From Staphylotrichum longicolle (lineage: Eukaryota > Ascomycota > Sordariomycetes > Sordariales > Chaetomiaceae), in the NCBI GenBank assembly GCA_019096155.1, contig JAHCVI010000006.1:2046001-2110000 (forward strand): a stretch of 64,000 nt of DNA, read 5' to 3'. The translations under genes and the position numbers were made by a program. Positions 1 through 10,718 of this stretch are shown piece by piece. Every line of letters starts with the position of its first letter. The first letter of the stretch is position 1. A model generated the notes under the pieces. The model made no database searches. It saw nothing but the letters and a program-made list of their open reading frames with translations, and had not been told where the DNA came from.

Positions 1-100
1 TGCGGTCGATGGTCAGCTGCGAGCAGCCGAAGCGCATGAGCTCCTGCGCTGTGGCAAATTGGGCCGCTGCCACCGCGGCGAGTGAGGCTTTCAGCTGCAT
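1..100 (-). CDS. DUF1996 secreted protein, N-terminus only (runs off left edge)
   Basis: The ATG is at 100, and 33 codons are visible before the window ends. The peptide starts with a short n-region (MQLKAS), then an Ala-rich hydrophobic stretch ending near AQFATAQ, which reads as a secretion signal. It is followed at once by ELMRFGCSQLTIDR. That matches the opening of DUF1996 proteins and is close to LRFGCSTVSIQRLDP in the complete DUF1996 gene at 41146-42340. The family is secreted and common in fungi, and its biochemical function is not established. The rest of the gene lies left of the window. Identification rests on one short motif plus a signal peptide, so it is good but not final. Confidence 0.72.
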   Translation of the reverse strand, partial: MQLKASLAAVAAAQFATAQELMRFGCSQLTIDR

Positions 101-1872
101 CCTGTCAACCTGTGAAGTTCTTTGCTGTGGGTTGTGTCGCTTCGAAGCCTCGAAGATCTAGAACCAAGAGGAAGGATGTAAGTCAGAAACGGGAAGAAGC
201 GAGAGGCACCGAACCAGACAGGGCACGAACTTGGCAGACCGTTCTGCTCAAATATATGCTCTGCTGCCCTGCGCACGCTGTCAAGTGTCTTCCACGGCCT
301 GCTCAGCTACCGGAACCACGTGCGGCTTCGGGACCTCAGTGCCGAGCTGAGGAACCGAGTGCCCAAAGACGGTAGGTGACCCTGGTTGATGTCATGTCCC
401 CTTGTGAAAATTGCCGAGTCAGTCGTTGTCATTGGATACGGCTGATTTAACTCTATATTCGTGCCAAGTCTGGGGAACTTTGATTTGATGCGCACAGCGG
501 AGTATATCCGTCAACTGAACCGATTGGCGCGGACTTAGATTGGGATAGGGGGCTTCCTTCTCTGGATAAAGCGGTGCCCAATGGAGATCGTTCGGGACTT
601 GCGCGCAACCAATACGGATGTCTCCTGGTTGTTTTCTCAGAAAGGCTTGAACCCTTCACGCGCCTTCGCGGCATATCCAGGAACCATCGCCACCTATATG
701 ACCCATTCTTCTATACAACAAGTCGGTCCTATGTGTAGGCAATCTAAGCGCGCAAACCCCAGGCCACCATTTCAACCCCGATTCACCGGCAGTTCGCTGT
801 CCGCATCTCGGCATCCCTGGCCGGCCCACGAAGTCTCGAAGTGCTCGATGACAACGTCTGACTTGTGCGCAAGATAGAGAGGTTGGAAATTATTGGAGTC
901 GTCTTCGTCTGTCTGGAACGGCCGGTTCATCTCATGGTGGATACTGGCTCCGACATCTTCATCTTGGTGGTTCAATGGTGTCTGGTGGCACATTCTTGAG
1001 TTGCCTCATCAAGCCGAGAACCGTCAGTTTATGCTTGGCAAGGATCTAGAGCATTTTGGCAGGAAAATAGAACCCTCATAGCCTCGCACGGCAACGAGTG
1101 GACTGGCGTTTTCCCTATCTGCGTCCAGAACCTTCAGTTATCGAGTTATCCCTTCGGCGGACAGCACATGTACTTTGGCCTGCGTCTCCAGTTTAACGCT
1201 CCGTCAGGGTTTTGGTTTGAGCAATGCAAAGTTCTCTATTTGGTTTTGTTTCGAGAGACGAGCATTGATGCTGGCGACTGCACGAATGAAAGTCAAGCGA
1301 GTGCCGACGACGAGCCAAGGTTTGTAGGAATATGGGTAGCATGGTAAGTGAATGACTCGGACCTGGAAGCTACCTAGGTACCTATTGTGGAAACGCTTTT
1401 ACCACTTGGCTAAAAGTGGATGGGGCCCCAAATTTCTGTTGGAGTGTTTCGTTGTTTGCCCTTATGTTCTGACACCTATTACCGACAGAAAACACCAAAA
1501 GTCTAGCCCACAGCTGGCAGCACTGAAGCAGCACTGAGGCACTACCGTCAAGGGCAAGAGATGCACTCTCTTGAGAAGGGCTTTGAGAAAAAGCGGGTGT
1601 GAGTTGCGGGTCCATGTTTGGGAACACACCACGCCTTCGAGAAAGTCCTCCCTCACCGCTCCTCTTCTTGTGCAGGCAGTGCCAAAGCCTCGTTGGTAGC
1701 AAACCATCTGGTCACGAGATATGCGCCCACAGCAGCACAGCCCCCTTTCAGCCCAGCCTGCGCCCTTAGCAGCCCAAGGCCAGCTCACCACATTCAGCTC
1801 CTCATCCCACCTCATTCTCCAAAGCATTCGAACAATCAACCTCCAAACCCACTGCATCAATCTAAGCCCAAG
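101..1872. other. Intergenic spacer between divergent DUF1996 and HET genes
   Basis: This 1.8 kb serves as the shared upstream region of the partial DUF1996 gene (-) and the HET gene (+). Apart from a possible protease relic at 748-1347 I see no coding signal. A GTAAGT motif at 1344-1349 directly follows an ATG, but no exon downstream of it makes sense. Confidence 0.5.
748..1347 (+). pseudogene. Possible relic of an aspartic-protease-like coding sequence
   Basis: One reading frame stays open from 748 to 1347 except for two TGA stops at 859-861 and 997-999. Between the stops it reads RPVHLMVDTGSDIFIL, with the hallmark DTGSD at 940-954. This is the flap-and-aspartate signature of pepsin- and retropepsin-like proteases (hydrophobic-hydrophobic-D-T-G-S). 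The same frame continues with a plausible tail ending GIWVAW. There is no convincing start codon, and no second D-T/S-G motif was found. It could be a decayed gene, a retroelement fragment, or a chance motif in non-coding DNA. Introns could remove the stops, but I found no good splice sites for that. Confidence 0.22.
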
Positions 1873-3630
1873 ATGCGTCTCCTAAACACAACCACGCTGA
1901 ACCTGGTGCAGTTCACGCGCGACATACCGACGTACGCCATTCTCTCCCATACCTGGGGCGACCAAGAGGTCAGCTTTCAGGATATCGAGCTGCCCGAGCG
2001 CGACAAAAAGAAGGGATTTGTCAAGATCCTGGGGTGTTGCGCCCAGGCCGTGGAGGATAGTATCGAATGGGTCTGGATCGACACGTGCTGCATCGACAAG
2101 ACATCAAGCGCCGAGCTGTCCGAGGCCATCAACTCCATGTTTTTATGGTACCACCGTGCAGAAGTGTGCTATGTTTATCTGGAGGACGTCACATTCGCTT
2201 CCCCGCTTCTTGGTCCCGCCTTTCGCTCGGCACGCTGGTTCACTCGTGGTTGGTGTCTCCAGGAGCTCATCGCGCCTCACGCGGTTGAGTTCTACTCGGC
2301 CGACTGGCGCGAGATTGGGACCAAGCTGAGCCTATGTGGGATAATTCAGCAAATCACGGCCATACCTAGAGGAGTACTTCTCGGGGAGGTGGGCGCGTTG
2401 CAAGCGTGCAACGTCGCACAAAAGATGTCCTGGGCTTCGGGACGGCAAACAACCAGAATCGAGGACGAAGCCTACAGCCTGCTGGGCATCTTCGGCATTA
2501 ATATGCCTATGCTCTACGGCGAAGGGGGGCGGGCCTTTCATCGACTCCAGGAAGAGATCGTTCGACAATCCGAGGATGCCTCCCTTTTTCTCTGGACTTG
2601 GGACGAGCTTCGCTTGTTGCAACATCGTAAATTCACCACCGGCAGCACCCAGCGGTTTGTTGTGTTTGCGTCCCGCCCTCGAGACTTTTTCCAGAAAGAC
2701 CCCCTTGATCAGCGTCGACATATGCTCGACTATGGAGCCTTCCGTCGTTACATTCCCGGCACCCTGTTGCAGCCGCATTCTCTCATTCCACATCAACCAT
2801 CTTCCAAACCTGCCCTCTCGTGGTCATGGGGTCCGTGGGAGATGACGAGCCGCGGGCTGCACGTGTTCCTTCCCTGCGCAGGCGTAGAGTCTGAAGCTGA
2901 CGAAGACGAGAGCACACTTCTCATGTGGACTGGCTTCCTGTACAAGGACAACTTGGTCTGTGTCCGTCTTGTCTATTCAAAACAAGGAATAGCAGATGGC
3001 GACACACGGTTCTTCCGAACCATCAACGACAGAGGAGAGCTATCTCTGGTGAAGATCGACGATGCTGCGAACTTCAAGGTCCGAGACATCTACTTGGCTA
3101 CCGTCACCGCGGTCAGAAGTGCGCGTCTTGAGCACATTTCTGCCGATAATCTAGAGCAGATAGATGTCGCGCTCTCGTCTTCCAGTGCGGCCACTTTGTC
3201 TTTGAGCGCCCCAGAATCAGACTTTACCTCCTCGATCCAGCCAACCAACACATGCCACACGGTGATCTTGCGTATAGAGTCGAAGAAACCCTTGGCAGTG
3301 AGTCCAATTACACCATCCATCGTGTCTCTCAGGCTATTTGTCAGCGACCGCCTGTCGGCAGAGAACACGCCACCTCAGGAAATCCGGATCGCCCTTGATC
3401 TCAACCCAACGCCGGGTCATTCGACCTGCGCCCTCAACCTCGTCAAAGATGGGCACTCGCCCGCCACAGACACGGAGCTTCCTGGCACTGACAGGGCGCA
3501 GCTTAACCTCCCCAACGGTCATGCAATCCGCGCCAGCGTCAAAGTAAAGCCGTATCTGCACTGGTTCTCACGTTTCATACTCCGGGTTGAGGTGCTGCCG
3601 TTTGGACTTCGAAATCCACCGCTCACTTGA
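1873..3630 (+). CDS. HET-domain (heterokaryon incompatibility) protein
   Basis: Predicted to be a 585-aa intronless protein. The ATG at 1873 is chosen because MRLLNTTTLNLVQF is the usual beginning of this HET class; the frame is open upstream but lacks a better ATG. Residues 20-30 read TYAILSHTWGD, the classical first HET block. Later blocks are the WIDTCCIDK region, GWCLQELIAP, and a GRQTTRIEDEAYSLLG / MLYGEGGRAFHRLQEEI segment typical of HET proteins of the HET-D/E/R N-terminal type. No NACHT or WD40 part follows; the last 270 residues are unassigned. HET domains trigger cell death after fusion of incompatible hyphae, so the protein probably acts in self/non-self recognition. Partner and specificity cannot be read from sequence. 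Confidence 0.93.
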   Translation: MRLLNTTTLNLVQFTRDIPTYAILSHTWGDQEVSFQDIELPERDKKKGFVKILGCCAQAVEDSIEWVWIDTCCIDKTSSAELSEAINSMFLWYHRAEVCYVYLEDVTFASPLLGPAFRSARWFTRGWCLQELIAPHAVEFYSADWREIGTKLSLCGIIQQITAIPRGVLLGEVGALQACNVAQKMSWASGRQTTRIEDEAYSLLGIFGINMPMLYGEGGRAFHRLQEEIVRQSEDASLFLWTWDELRLLQHRKFTTGSTQRFVVFASRPRDFFQKDPLDQRRHMLDYGAFRRYIPGTLLQPHSLIPHQPSSKPALSWSWGPWEMTSRGLHVFLPCAGVESEADEDESTLLMWTGFLYKDNLVCVRLVYSKQGIADGDTRFFRTINDRGELSLVKIDDAANFKVRDIYLATVTAVRSARLEHISADNLEQIDVALSSSSAATLSLSAPESDFTSSIQPTNTCHTVILRIESKKPLAVSPITPSIVSLRLFVSDRLSAENTPPQEIRIALDLNPTPGHSTCALNLVKDGHSPATDTELPGTDRAQLNLPNGHAIRASVKVKPYLHWFSRFILRVEVLPFGLRNPPLT

Positions 3631-4127
3631 GTCTGCGCAATTTCAGGATGCAAATTAGGTGGCAAGGCAGAGAGGAGCGCGTTGGCCGCTTTGATGTCGA
3701 CGTGGGAGAAGAGTGCGTTGGGGGGAAGAGAAACGCTGTTGACGAAGGCACTGGGGGGCATGGAGTCGGACGACTCATTGGGAGTGAGTAATCGGGGAGA
3801 TGGATGCCCGTCTTGGCTTCCGTTTTTGGTGGTGGGACTTGTTGGTTTGCACTTTCAAGCTGCAGATGGATGCAACTTCACAACCTTTCATAGAGATACC
3901 ACAATCCACATGTGAATCCACGCACACCTTTTGTCAGGCACCCTCCCAAACATCCATCCCTGCACCCTCAATACACCCCACTCATTCCTTCTCGTCAGCT
4001 CCCTCCCCCATTCCTCCAACCAACTCCCACCTCTCTCTCCTCATCTTTCACTTCCCACCCGGCCTCCAACCCCAACATTTAAATCCATACCAGACAAACC
4101 CACCTCCTCCCCTCAACACATCAAACA
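3631..4127. other. Intergenic spacer and reductase promoter
   Basis: About 0.5 kb. The last 200 bases are very C/T-rich with CA runs (from about 3920 to 4125), which is common in fungal promoters and 5' leaders. No other element was seen. Confidence 0.5.
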
Positions 4128-4709
4128 ATGTCCCCCGCCCCTACCCGCCGCCTCCTCCGCTACAACCTCGCCCCGACCCTCAACGGCGTCATCGCGTCCG
4201 ACCCGAGTCGATCGTCGGACGCCTCCATCTCCTTCCCCACGCTCTACGCCTCCTTTTCCACCTTCATCATGGGCCGCAGGACCTACGAGACCTTCCTCGC
4301 CATGGGCACCACCGGGGGGGATGAAAGCGAAAACCCGCTTGCCGGCCGGCCGAGGGAGAGTGTCGTTGTTTTCACGAGGGATGAGGACAAGGCGCGGGAG
4401 TGGGAGGCACAAGGCGGGGTGACGGTCGTGAGGGAGGGGATGGTGGAGTTTGTGCGGGGGTTGAAGGAGAAGGAGGGGGAGGAGGGGGATATCTGGTTGA
4501 TGGGAGGCGGGGAGGTGGCGGGGGTGTTGATGAGGGCCGGGTTGGTGGATGTGGTTGAGGCGGCGATTATGCCGGTTGTGGTGCTCGGGGAGGGGGTGAA
4601 GATGTTTGGGGAGGGCGGTGAGGGCGGGGAGTGGAAGTTGGTGCTGGAGAGCGTGGAGGGGTTGGAGTCGGGAATTGTGATGACGCGGTATCGGGTGGTT
4701 TATGATTGA
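4128..4709 (+). CDS. RibD/DHFR-fold reductase family protein
   Basis: A 193-aa intronless protein. The N-terminus LRYNLAPTLNGVIASD is the first strand and substrate loop of the RibD C-terminal/dihydrofolate-reductase-like fold. Next come FIMGRRTYETF (NADPH-binding arm), VVVFTRD, and IWLMGGGEVAGVLMRAGLVDVVEAAIMPVVVLGEG, which is the G-G-G dinucleotide-binding turn followed by the typical 'hidden ligand' strand. Length fits the stand-alone YwjB/YyaP-type reductases (about 180-200 aa). These resemble riboflavin-pathway reductases, but the physiological substrate of stand-alone members is generally unknown. It is unlikely to be the housekeeping DHFR. Its 3' half is unusually G-rich. Confidence 0.85.
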   Translation: MSPAPTRRLLRYNLAPTLNGVIASDPSRSSDASISFPTLYASFSTFIMGRRTYETFLAMGTTGGDESENPLAGRPRESVVVFTRDEDKAREWEAQGGVTVVREGMVEFVRGLKEKEGEEGDIWLMGGGEVAGVLMRAGLVDVVEAAIMPVVVLGEGVKMFGEGGEGGEWKLVLESVEGLESGIVMTRYRVVYD

Positions 4710-4803
4710 GGGTATCTAAGCGGGATCGGTAGCGTGGTTGGGGGTGTCTATCGTCTAATCTAAATGAATGGTCATGATATGCACAGTAACTTTGGTCCGC
4801 CCC

Positions 4804-5828
4804 TCAAACACGCTCCATCTCAAACCCGGCCGAGTCGCTCTCGGTCTGCGTTTGCGTCTGCGGCCGCTTCTCGCCCTCGAGGGCCGCAAACTTGTGCGAC
4901 ATCTGCGGGAAGAAGATGCCCGGCGCAAACACGGCCAGCAAGACGCACGCGATCAGCACCATGAACGACTCGAGCACGACAAACGACGGCTCGTCCTGCA
5001 TGATGTGGTTGCCCCAGCCGCCGGCCATCTCGGCGATACGGTAGATGCAACGAATCAGGAGCCCGGCGTAGGCGACCACCATGGCCCAGACAAACGTGCG
5101 GAACCTCTTGTCCACAAACAGCGCCGCGCCGCCCTGGTGCTCCGGGGCGACAGCCCCGCTCCGGAAGTAGCGACCCGCGCGGAAGAAGTAGTCGCCCGCC
5201 ATGGCGCCGAACGCAGCCAGCACGATGACCTGCAGCACGATGCCGGCCATGATGGTCCGGTTGCCGTGCTGCAGCAGGCTGTAGCTGTCGCGGCCAGCCG
5301 ACGCGGCAATGCCGCCGCCAATGGCCTGAATGACCAAGCACGAGACATCGGCGGGGACGAAGATCAAGGGGTAGACGCGGGGCGGGATGCGGCTGAGAGA
5401 GGGGTTGAGAGCGGTGACGGCATGCTTCAGCGTCAGATACAGGCCGATACAGACGAGGGTGGGGCCGAGGATGATGGCGACAATCTGGGCCTTGAAAGCA
5501 CCGCCGTTCCAGGGGTTGATGCCGAGCAGGGCGCGGCCAATGTAGCCTAGACAGTGTCAGAGTTGTATCGCGTTGAAACGCGAGCTCAGGGGAGCTTACC
5601 AACACACTCAAGAATGCACCCTGCTCCGACGGCGATGGAGAACCCCCAGGTCCGCTTCCAGACGCCGATGACGAGGGTCACGATGGCGGCGAGCCCATAG
5701 CCGACGGCGATGAAGATGTTGAGGCCTTCATTGGGGTAGTAGCCGAGAGTGGTGGCCCGGACGGGACAGTACACGCTGACCTCGGTGCACGTGTTGAAGC
5801 TCGGCCGGGGACGCGTCTGTGTCGACAT
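4804..5828 (-). CDS. RTA1-like seven-helix membrane protein
   Basis: Two exons, 5828-5600 and 5546-4804, joined across a 53-nt intron (GTAAGC ... CTAG), give 323 aa. The start MSTQTRP is the first real ATG. The N-terminus has the conserved C-x-E-V-S-x-Y-C-P ... GYYPNEGLN pattern before the first helix. Seven hydrophobic segments follow, and the family motifs FVPADVSCLVIQAIGGG and the GG-N-H-I-M loop are present. RTA1 (lipid-translocating exporter) proteins sit in fungal plasma membranes and in yeast confer resistance to aminocholesterol or sphingoid-base stress. Substrate cannot be assigned here. The gene converges tail-to-tail with the reductase gene, with stops 94 bases apart. Confidence 0.92.
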
Positions 5829-7550
5829 GGCGGCGGCGGTGGTGGACTCGACCGTGGAGGAGCCGAGAAACGTGGCAGCGGCCGGGCCTTGCGATTTATA
5901 ACCGGCCAACGGCGGGTCCGGGGATGTGGGCCGTGGCGGAGATATTTAGTTCGGCGATTCGATAAACCCGCAAGCCCGGCTTCCAAGATCAGCGGCAGAA
6001 TCCTTTACGGACGTGGAGTTATATCGTCCTGCCAGTGACCAGTTCTCAGTCAATTCAAAAGGATTAGGTTTATTAAGGAGAGTATCGTTCAATGTGAGGA
6101 GAATCGAAACGCAGAACACAGGAAATGAGATGATGCGGCTGACAGGAAGACCAAGGACAGGATGATGATGCCATCTTGTATCGCTGGCAAGACAAAAGAC
6201 GCGATCCGAGATGGCTTGGGCTGAGCACTGCAAATACGCGGAATTATTCAGCGTCGCAGCGAATGCGCAGGTTCCATTGTCCTTTTGGAACTTTGGATTT
6301 TGGGCCGGGGCAGGAGAGAACGTGCTCGACGAAGCCTCCGTTCCCGTGCAATCCGGGCCATTGAAGGCGACACGCCCAAGCTTGTCGGTCTTTTTTGCAT
6401 GGTTTTTGCGAGATTGCTCGGATTTGTGCGAATGCGATTGGGATCGCGGCCTGGGGTGAGTTTAATGCACAGTGTTCCAGCAGCTTGATTCGTGGAAAGT
6501 CCCCATTCTTCCCGAACCCGCTTAAATTAGCGGCGGGGGTAAACCCGACTCGCAAAGCTCGACATTTTGCCCGCCCAAACCCCACAAGCTGCTGGGCATC
6601 ACAGCCCAAATTCAGTTGCCCCGAAGTGCGAGTCGAGTTTGGGGGAACCTGGCGAGAGCAGGACGCGGTGCACTCGAGGAGACTGATGAAACACACAGCA
6701 CAGCGTCGACGATTTGCGATCTAGTGCTACAAGCTGCAACACACACACGGGAATTGATCCGCTTTTGACATGAGGGATGCCACATGGCTGCCATGCCTCT
6801 GACGGCTCTGATCTGATCAGGCGGACCCCCTTTGCACCCTTTTCGGGCCTCTTCAGGCCTGAAGCGTGGCTCGAGCGTGGCTCCTGTGGGCTGTGGAACG
6901 TGGAATGCGGCTTTGCTCATGCAGGGATCCGCGAGATCGTCCGATTTCCATTGTTCGACCCAGATTGCCGAGCGACCATCCCGTCGTGACACGCAGTCTG
7001 TCCCAGTCCGTCCCAGTCCTCGACGGCCCGAAACCTGTCAAACTCTGGGCAGCGCTGCCCGAACCCGAGCCGTGGGCGACACCGACTGGCCGGTCCGTTG
7101 CGACCCTGATCCGTCGCGCCATTTGCCACACGTCAGTTTGTCTCTCTTCTGTCTGGTGCTATCCGTTGGACCCTTGACCCCGCAATCCGTTTCCCTCTCT
7201 GGGATGCTCTGTCCAGACTGTCCCAGAGATGGTCGAGTCGAGGGTAACCCGTCCTCAGGATCCCCCCTCGAGCCCCCCAAACCCCATTTGGGGCGTCCCA
7301 GACGCACGGGACACGCGTCCGGGGATGCAACGCTATTGACGCCATTGTCAATATTGCGTGGAGCATCATGCCACCGAGCACCGAATGACCATGACCGTGT
7401 GTCCACGGCTAACGCTGCCGCAGGCCTCCAGCTGTCCAACCCTGGGACCAATCCCCCACCGCCCACCGCCCTCTCCACGGTCCGGCCCGTCGCTAGAGCC
7501 TCCACGTCACTTCCGGAGGCAGTCAGCCAATCATCGAGACACAGGTTCTG
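5829..7550. other. Intergenic spacer between divergent RTA1 and Zn2Cys6 genes
   Basis: 1.7 kb with no ORF that carries a recognisable domain. It contains one imperfect inverted repeat (6541-6640, listed separately). It must hold the promoters of both flanking genes. No clear TATA box was identified. Confidence 0.5.
6541..6640. repeat. Imperfect inverted repeat
   Basis: The arm at 6541-6554 (aaacccgactcgca) is matched in reverse complement at 6627-6640 with 13 of 14 bases. The spacer is about 72 bases. The single mismatch is a G-to-A type change. It could form a hairpin or mark a small decayed element; function unknown. Confidence 0.4.
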
Positions 7551-9065
7551 ATGCGGGAGCTCATCTCCATGATGTCCGGCCTGGAGCCGCCATCCGAAGA
7601 ACCGGGCCCATCCGAACAACCCGTCTCGGCATCTTCCGTCGAGCAGGCCACCACCTCCACGCCCCCGACCCCCGCCGCCTCCGGGACCAGCCTGCCGACG
7701 CCATCCATAAAGCAACCCCCGGGGTACACGGGCGTTGGTCGGCGGACGCACAGAAAGAGCCGGACCGGCTGTACAACATGCAAGGCCAGGAAGATCAAGG
7801 TGCCCAGCTCCTTCTCTCTCCTCACCGTCTTGTGTTCACTACTAACCAAAGTCAGTGTGACGAGAGGCACCCAGAATGCCTCAACTGCATATCCCACGGC
7901 GTAGAGTGCCCCTTTCTCAAGGGCGGCCCGGTGGCCAGGGCGGCCGCCCGTGCTTCCAAAGTCAAGACCCACTCGCCAGTCTCCCCGGCGAGCGTCTCGA
8001 CGCCCCGCTTCACACCGGCCGTGGCGCCCCCAGAACGCGCAGAGCTCCCGATGCTGGAGCTGGAACTGCTCCACAACTTCACCACAAAGACCTACACCAC
8101 CCTGACCGCCGACTCGAGCATCTGGCAGTTCTGGCGCGATGACCTCGTCCAGCTGGGGCTGACCTGCGACTACATCATGCGGGCCGTGCTGGCCGTCAGC
8201 GCGCTCCACCTGGCCTCGCAGCGGCCGGACCGCCGCGACTACTACGTCGAGGAGGCCATCCTGCTCCACCAAAAGGCGTCCCGCTCCGCCATGCTCGTCA
8301 TGGCAGCCGGCGACAAGATCGACACGGACCAGGGCGCGAGTCTCTTTCTGTTTAGCATGTTGACCATGTTCTTTGGTATGCCCGCCGCCCCATCCTTCTC
8401 TTTCACCACCCATCTCCTAACCCCCTCAACATGCAGCCCTCGCCTCCCCCCGCCGCTCCAACCCCGACGGCACCTTCTTCATCGGCGAATCCGGCTTCCC
8501 CGACTGGGCCTTCCTCCTCTCCGGCAGCAAATCCATCATGGACGTGCTGGGCGACCGCGGCAAGGACACGGTCGCGGCCCCCTTCCTGCGCTACGGCGCC
8601 GGCCGCTGGCACGCGCAGCGCGCCAAGCTCGACGAGCAAGCCCGCTCCGACGCCGAGCCGCTGCTCGCGCCGCTGCGCGCGCGCATCGAGGCCGCCGTGG
8701 CGGACCCGGACCTGCTGCGCACGTACGCCCACGCGCTCGACGAGCTGGACCTGGCGCTCGTCGTGCGCCAGGACCCGGAGGCGCCGCGCGACGTGCTCGA
8801 CGCCATGGTGTGGCTGTGGGTCATGTCGGACGAGTTCGTGCCGCTGCTGCGGGTGCCCACCCAGGAGGCCGTCGCCATCTTTGCGCATTTTTGCGTGCTG
8901 CTCAAGCATCACGAGAGCCATTGGTGGTTGCAGGGGTGGGGGGACCATGTGATGAGGAGGGCGCATGAGATCCTGGACGAGGAGCATCGGGCGTGGATCG
9001 AGTGGCCGATTCAGGAGATTGGGAGGATGGCGGGCGGTGGCGTGACTGCCGTCGGGGAGAGGTGA
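7551..9065 (+). CDS. Zn2Cys6 transcription factor
   Basis: Three exons, 7551-7799, 7856-8375 and 8437-9065, give 465 aa. Intron 1 (56 nt, donor GTGCCC, branch CTAAC, acceptor CAG) and intron 2 (61 nt, GTATGC ... GCAG) keep frame. The binuclear zinc cluster is complete and is split by intron 1: C-TT-C-KARKIK-C-DERHPE-C-LN-C-ISHGVE-C, spacing 2-6-6-2-6. About 70 Ser/Pro-rich residues precede it. After the cluster comes the LELLHNFTTKTYTTL ... W segment and helical repeats (ALHLAS, FSMLTMFFG) typical of the C6 family related to sterol-uptake regulators. It is presumably a nuclear DNA-binding activator; targets are unknown. The start could be ATG 7551 or 7569. Confidence 0.9.
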
Positions 9066-9410
9066 CAGAGGCCAGGTAGGTGGTAATGTCTTTGGAGGGG
9101 TCTTTGGAGGGTTACATGTTGCAAAGTATAGTAATGGCAGTGTGGCTGGGGTTGGTGGTGGGAACAGGTTTCTGTCAGGTTGGCGGTGCACGTCCTCGGC
9201 GGTTTGATCAGCGATAAAACGGGTGGCGAACTCATGGTGTAGAGTACTAGGTATATGGTCTGGATAAGGAAGCGCGGGAAAACAACTGGCTGCTTCCCGC
9301 GAGGTGGCGGGCCATCACCCACCTCACTTCCCTCTAATTGCCTCGCTACATGATGCTTGCGAACCTGAATCGCTTCCGTGATATTCTCCCGAGTCCATCT
9401 CAGAACACAC
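9066..9410. other. Convergent intergenic spacer
   Basis: 345 bases between the 3' ends of the Zn2Cys6 gene (+) and the second HET gene (-). Nothing else is recognisable. Confidence 0.5.
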
Positions 9411-10718
9411 CTATCCACCGGTATCCCGATCTCCTGAGCGACCCTGATCTCGCCAACTCCCCTGGCTCCCCATGATGAGAGCCCGCGCAATGTCCTTGCC
9501 ACTCGTCTTGGCAGACTGAGCTATGTGAAGACAAAGAGTGAGGGAGGAGCAGGCTATGCCGTCGCATTCCCAGCGGGCCGGGACCACTTGTTGGAGCGGA
9601 TCATGTTCTTGGAGTTTTGTGCCCCCCCGCGAGGGAAGACGCTTCCACAAGTCCACCGTCTCGGTAACCTTGGCCGCTCTCCCAACACCCGGATCTATAG
9701 CCATGACCCGAATCGCGTTACAAAACACCTCGCATGGAGACGACTTGTAATCGCAGTTGAGATGCCGCTTCTCGTCCTGCCCCATCAGCCCGAGAAGCGC
9801 AAAGATGCGGTCTCGTGGATCCGTACACTTGGCGTCCTTGGTGGCCTCGATCAGGTCCAGCAACGGCAGCTCCTTCTCCTCCATGAACCGCTCATGTAAC
9901 AGGAGCATGTGCATCCGCCAGGCCAGCAGATTTGAGAATTCCGTCTCGAAGATGTAGTAGTATGTCCGGTCCAGGTATGACATGGCCTTGTTCAGAGCGC
10001 CAAAGATGTCGTACGAGTGGGCGTACGAGTGACCGCACACAAACCACAGCATGAACGGCACCATGAATTCTTGGAACGTCCACATGCGGGTCCACCATTC
10101 TCGAGCCAAGAATGCGTGGAGCGCCTTGGGGCAGAACGACGGCTCCTCCAGCTGGCCGCTGCCGCCTTCGGCCGTGGTGGCAACTGAGCCGGTCTCGTTC
10201 AGGGCCCGCAGCAGCTCGTCGCTGCCGTCCGCCGCCAGGCCCATCCAAGCCACCACCCACTGGGCGTTGGCAAAGACTGCCTTCATGTGCGCGACCTGCT
10301 TGAACTTCTCGGTCGCGTCCTGCTGGTTGATGCACACGGCGTCCACCCAGAGCTCGCATTCTCCGAGAAGACTGGCCAGCAACCCTTGGAGGCCGAGCAT
10401 ATGCGTCAGCGCAGCGTGGAGGTTCTCCGTGATGAAGGCGGGCTCGCCATTGACGATGATCTCCCGTCTCGCCGCAGTGGCGTCGCCCCAGACGTACGAG
10501 AGAGCCACGTATCGCTCCTTGCACTCGGTCATGGTGCGCTCCGTCATTGTGCACTCCACGGTCGCTGGGGAGTTTGGGTTGGAGACGGGGTGGATTTTGA
10601 GAAGCCGGATTGATTCGTCATGGCACAGGGGTTGGTATGATATTCCGCAACCCAGAGAGGAGACATTGTGGTCGGCCCATGCTTTGGGGTGTTTCGAATG
10701 TGATGCTGGTTCTTCCAT
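9411..10718 (-). CDS. HET-domain (heterokaryon incompatibility) protein
   Basis: A 435-aa single-exon model with ATG at 10718. HET blocks in order: SIRLLKIHP near residue 37, YVALSYVWGD at 70-79, LWVDAVCINQQD at 123-134 and WWTRMWTFQEF, then EATKDAKCTDPRDRIFALLGL. This is the 6-heterokaryon type (HET-6/TOL-like) rather than the type of the first HET gene in this window, so the two are not recent duplicates. The C-terminus contains WECDGIACSS, a tail seen in long HET-6-like proteins, but then stops after about 55 more residues. The end may be truncated or a 3' intron may be missed. Likely role: vegetative incompatibility or related defence signalling. Confidence 0.9.
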   Translation of the reverse strand: MEEPASHSKHPKAWADHNVSSLGCGISYQPLCHDESIRLLKIHPVSNPNSPATVECTMTERTMTECKERYVALSYVWGDATAARREIIVNGEPAFITENLHAALTHMLGLQGLLASLLGECELWVDAVCINQQDATEKFKQVAHMKAVFANAQWVVAWMGLAADGSDELLRALNETGSVATTAEGGSGQLEEPSFCPKALHAFLAREWWTRMWTFQEFMVPFMLWFVCGHSYAHSYDIFGALNKAMSYLDRTYYYIFETEFSNLLAWRMHMLLLHERFMEEKELPLLDLIEATKDAKCTDPRDRIFALLGLMGQDEKRHLNCDYKSSPCEVFCNAIRVMAIDPGVGRAAKVTETVDLWKRLPSRGGTKLQEHDPLQQVVPARWECDGIACSSLTLCLHIAQSAKTSGKDIARALIMGSQGSWRDQGRSGDRDTGG

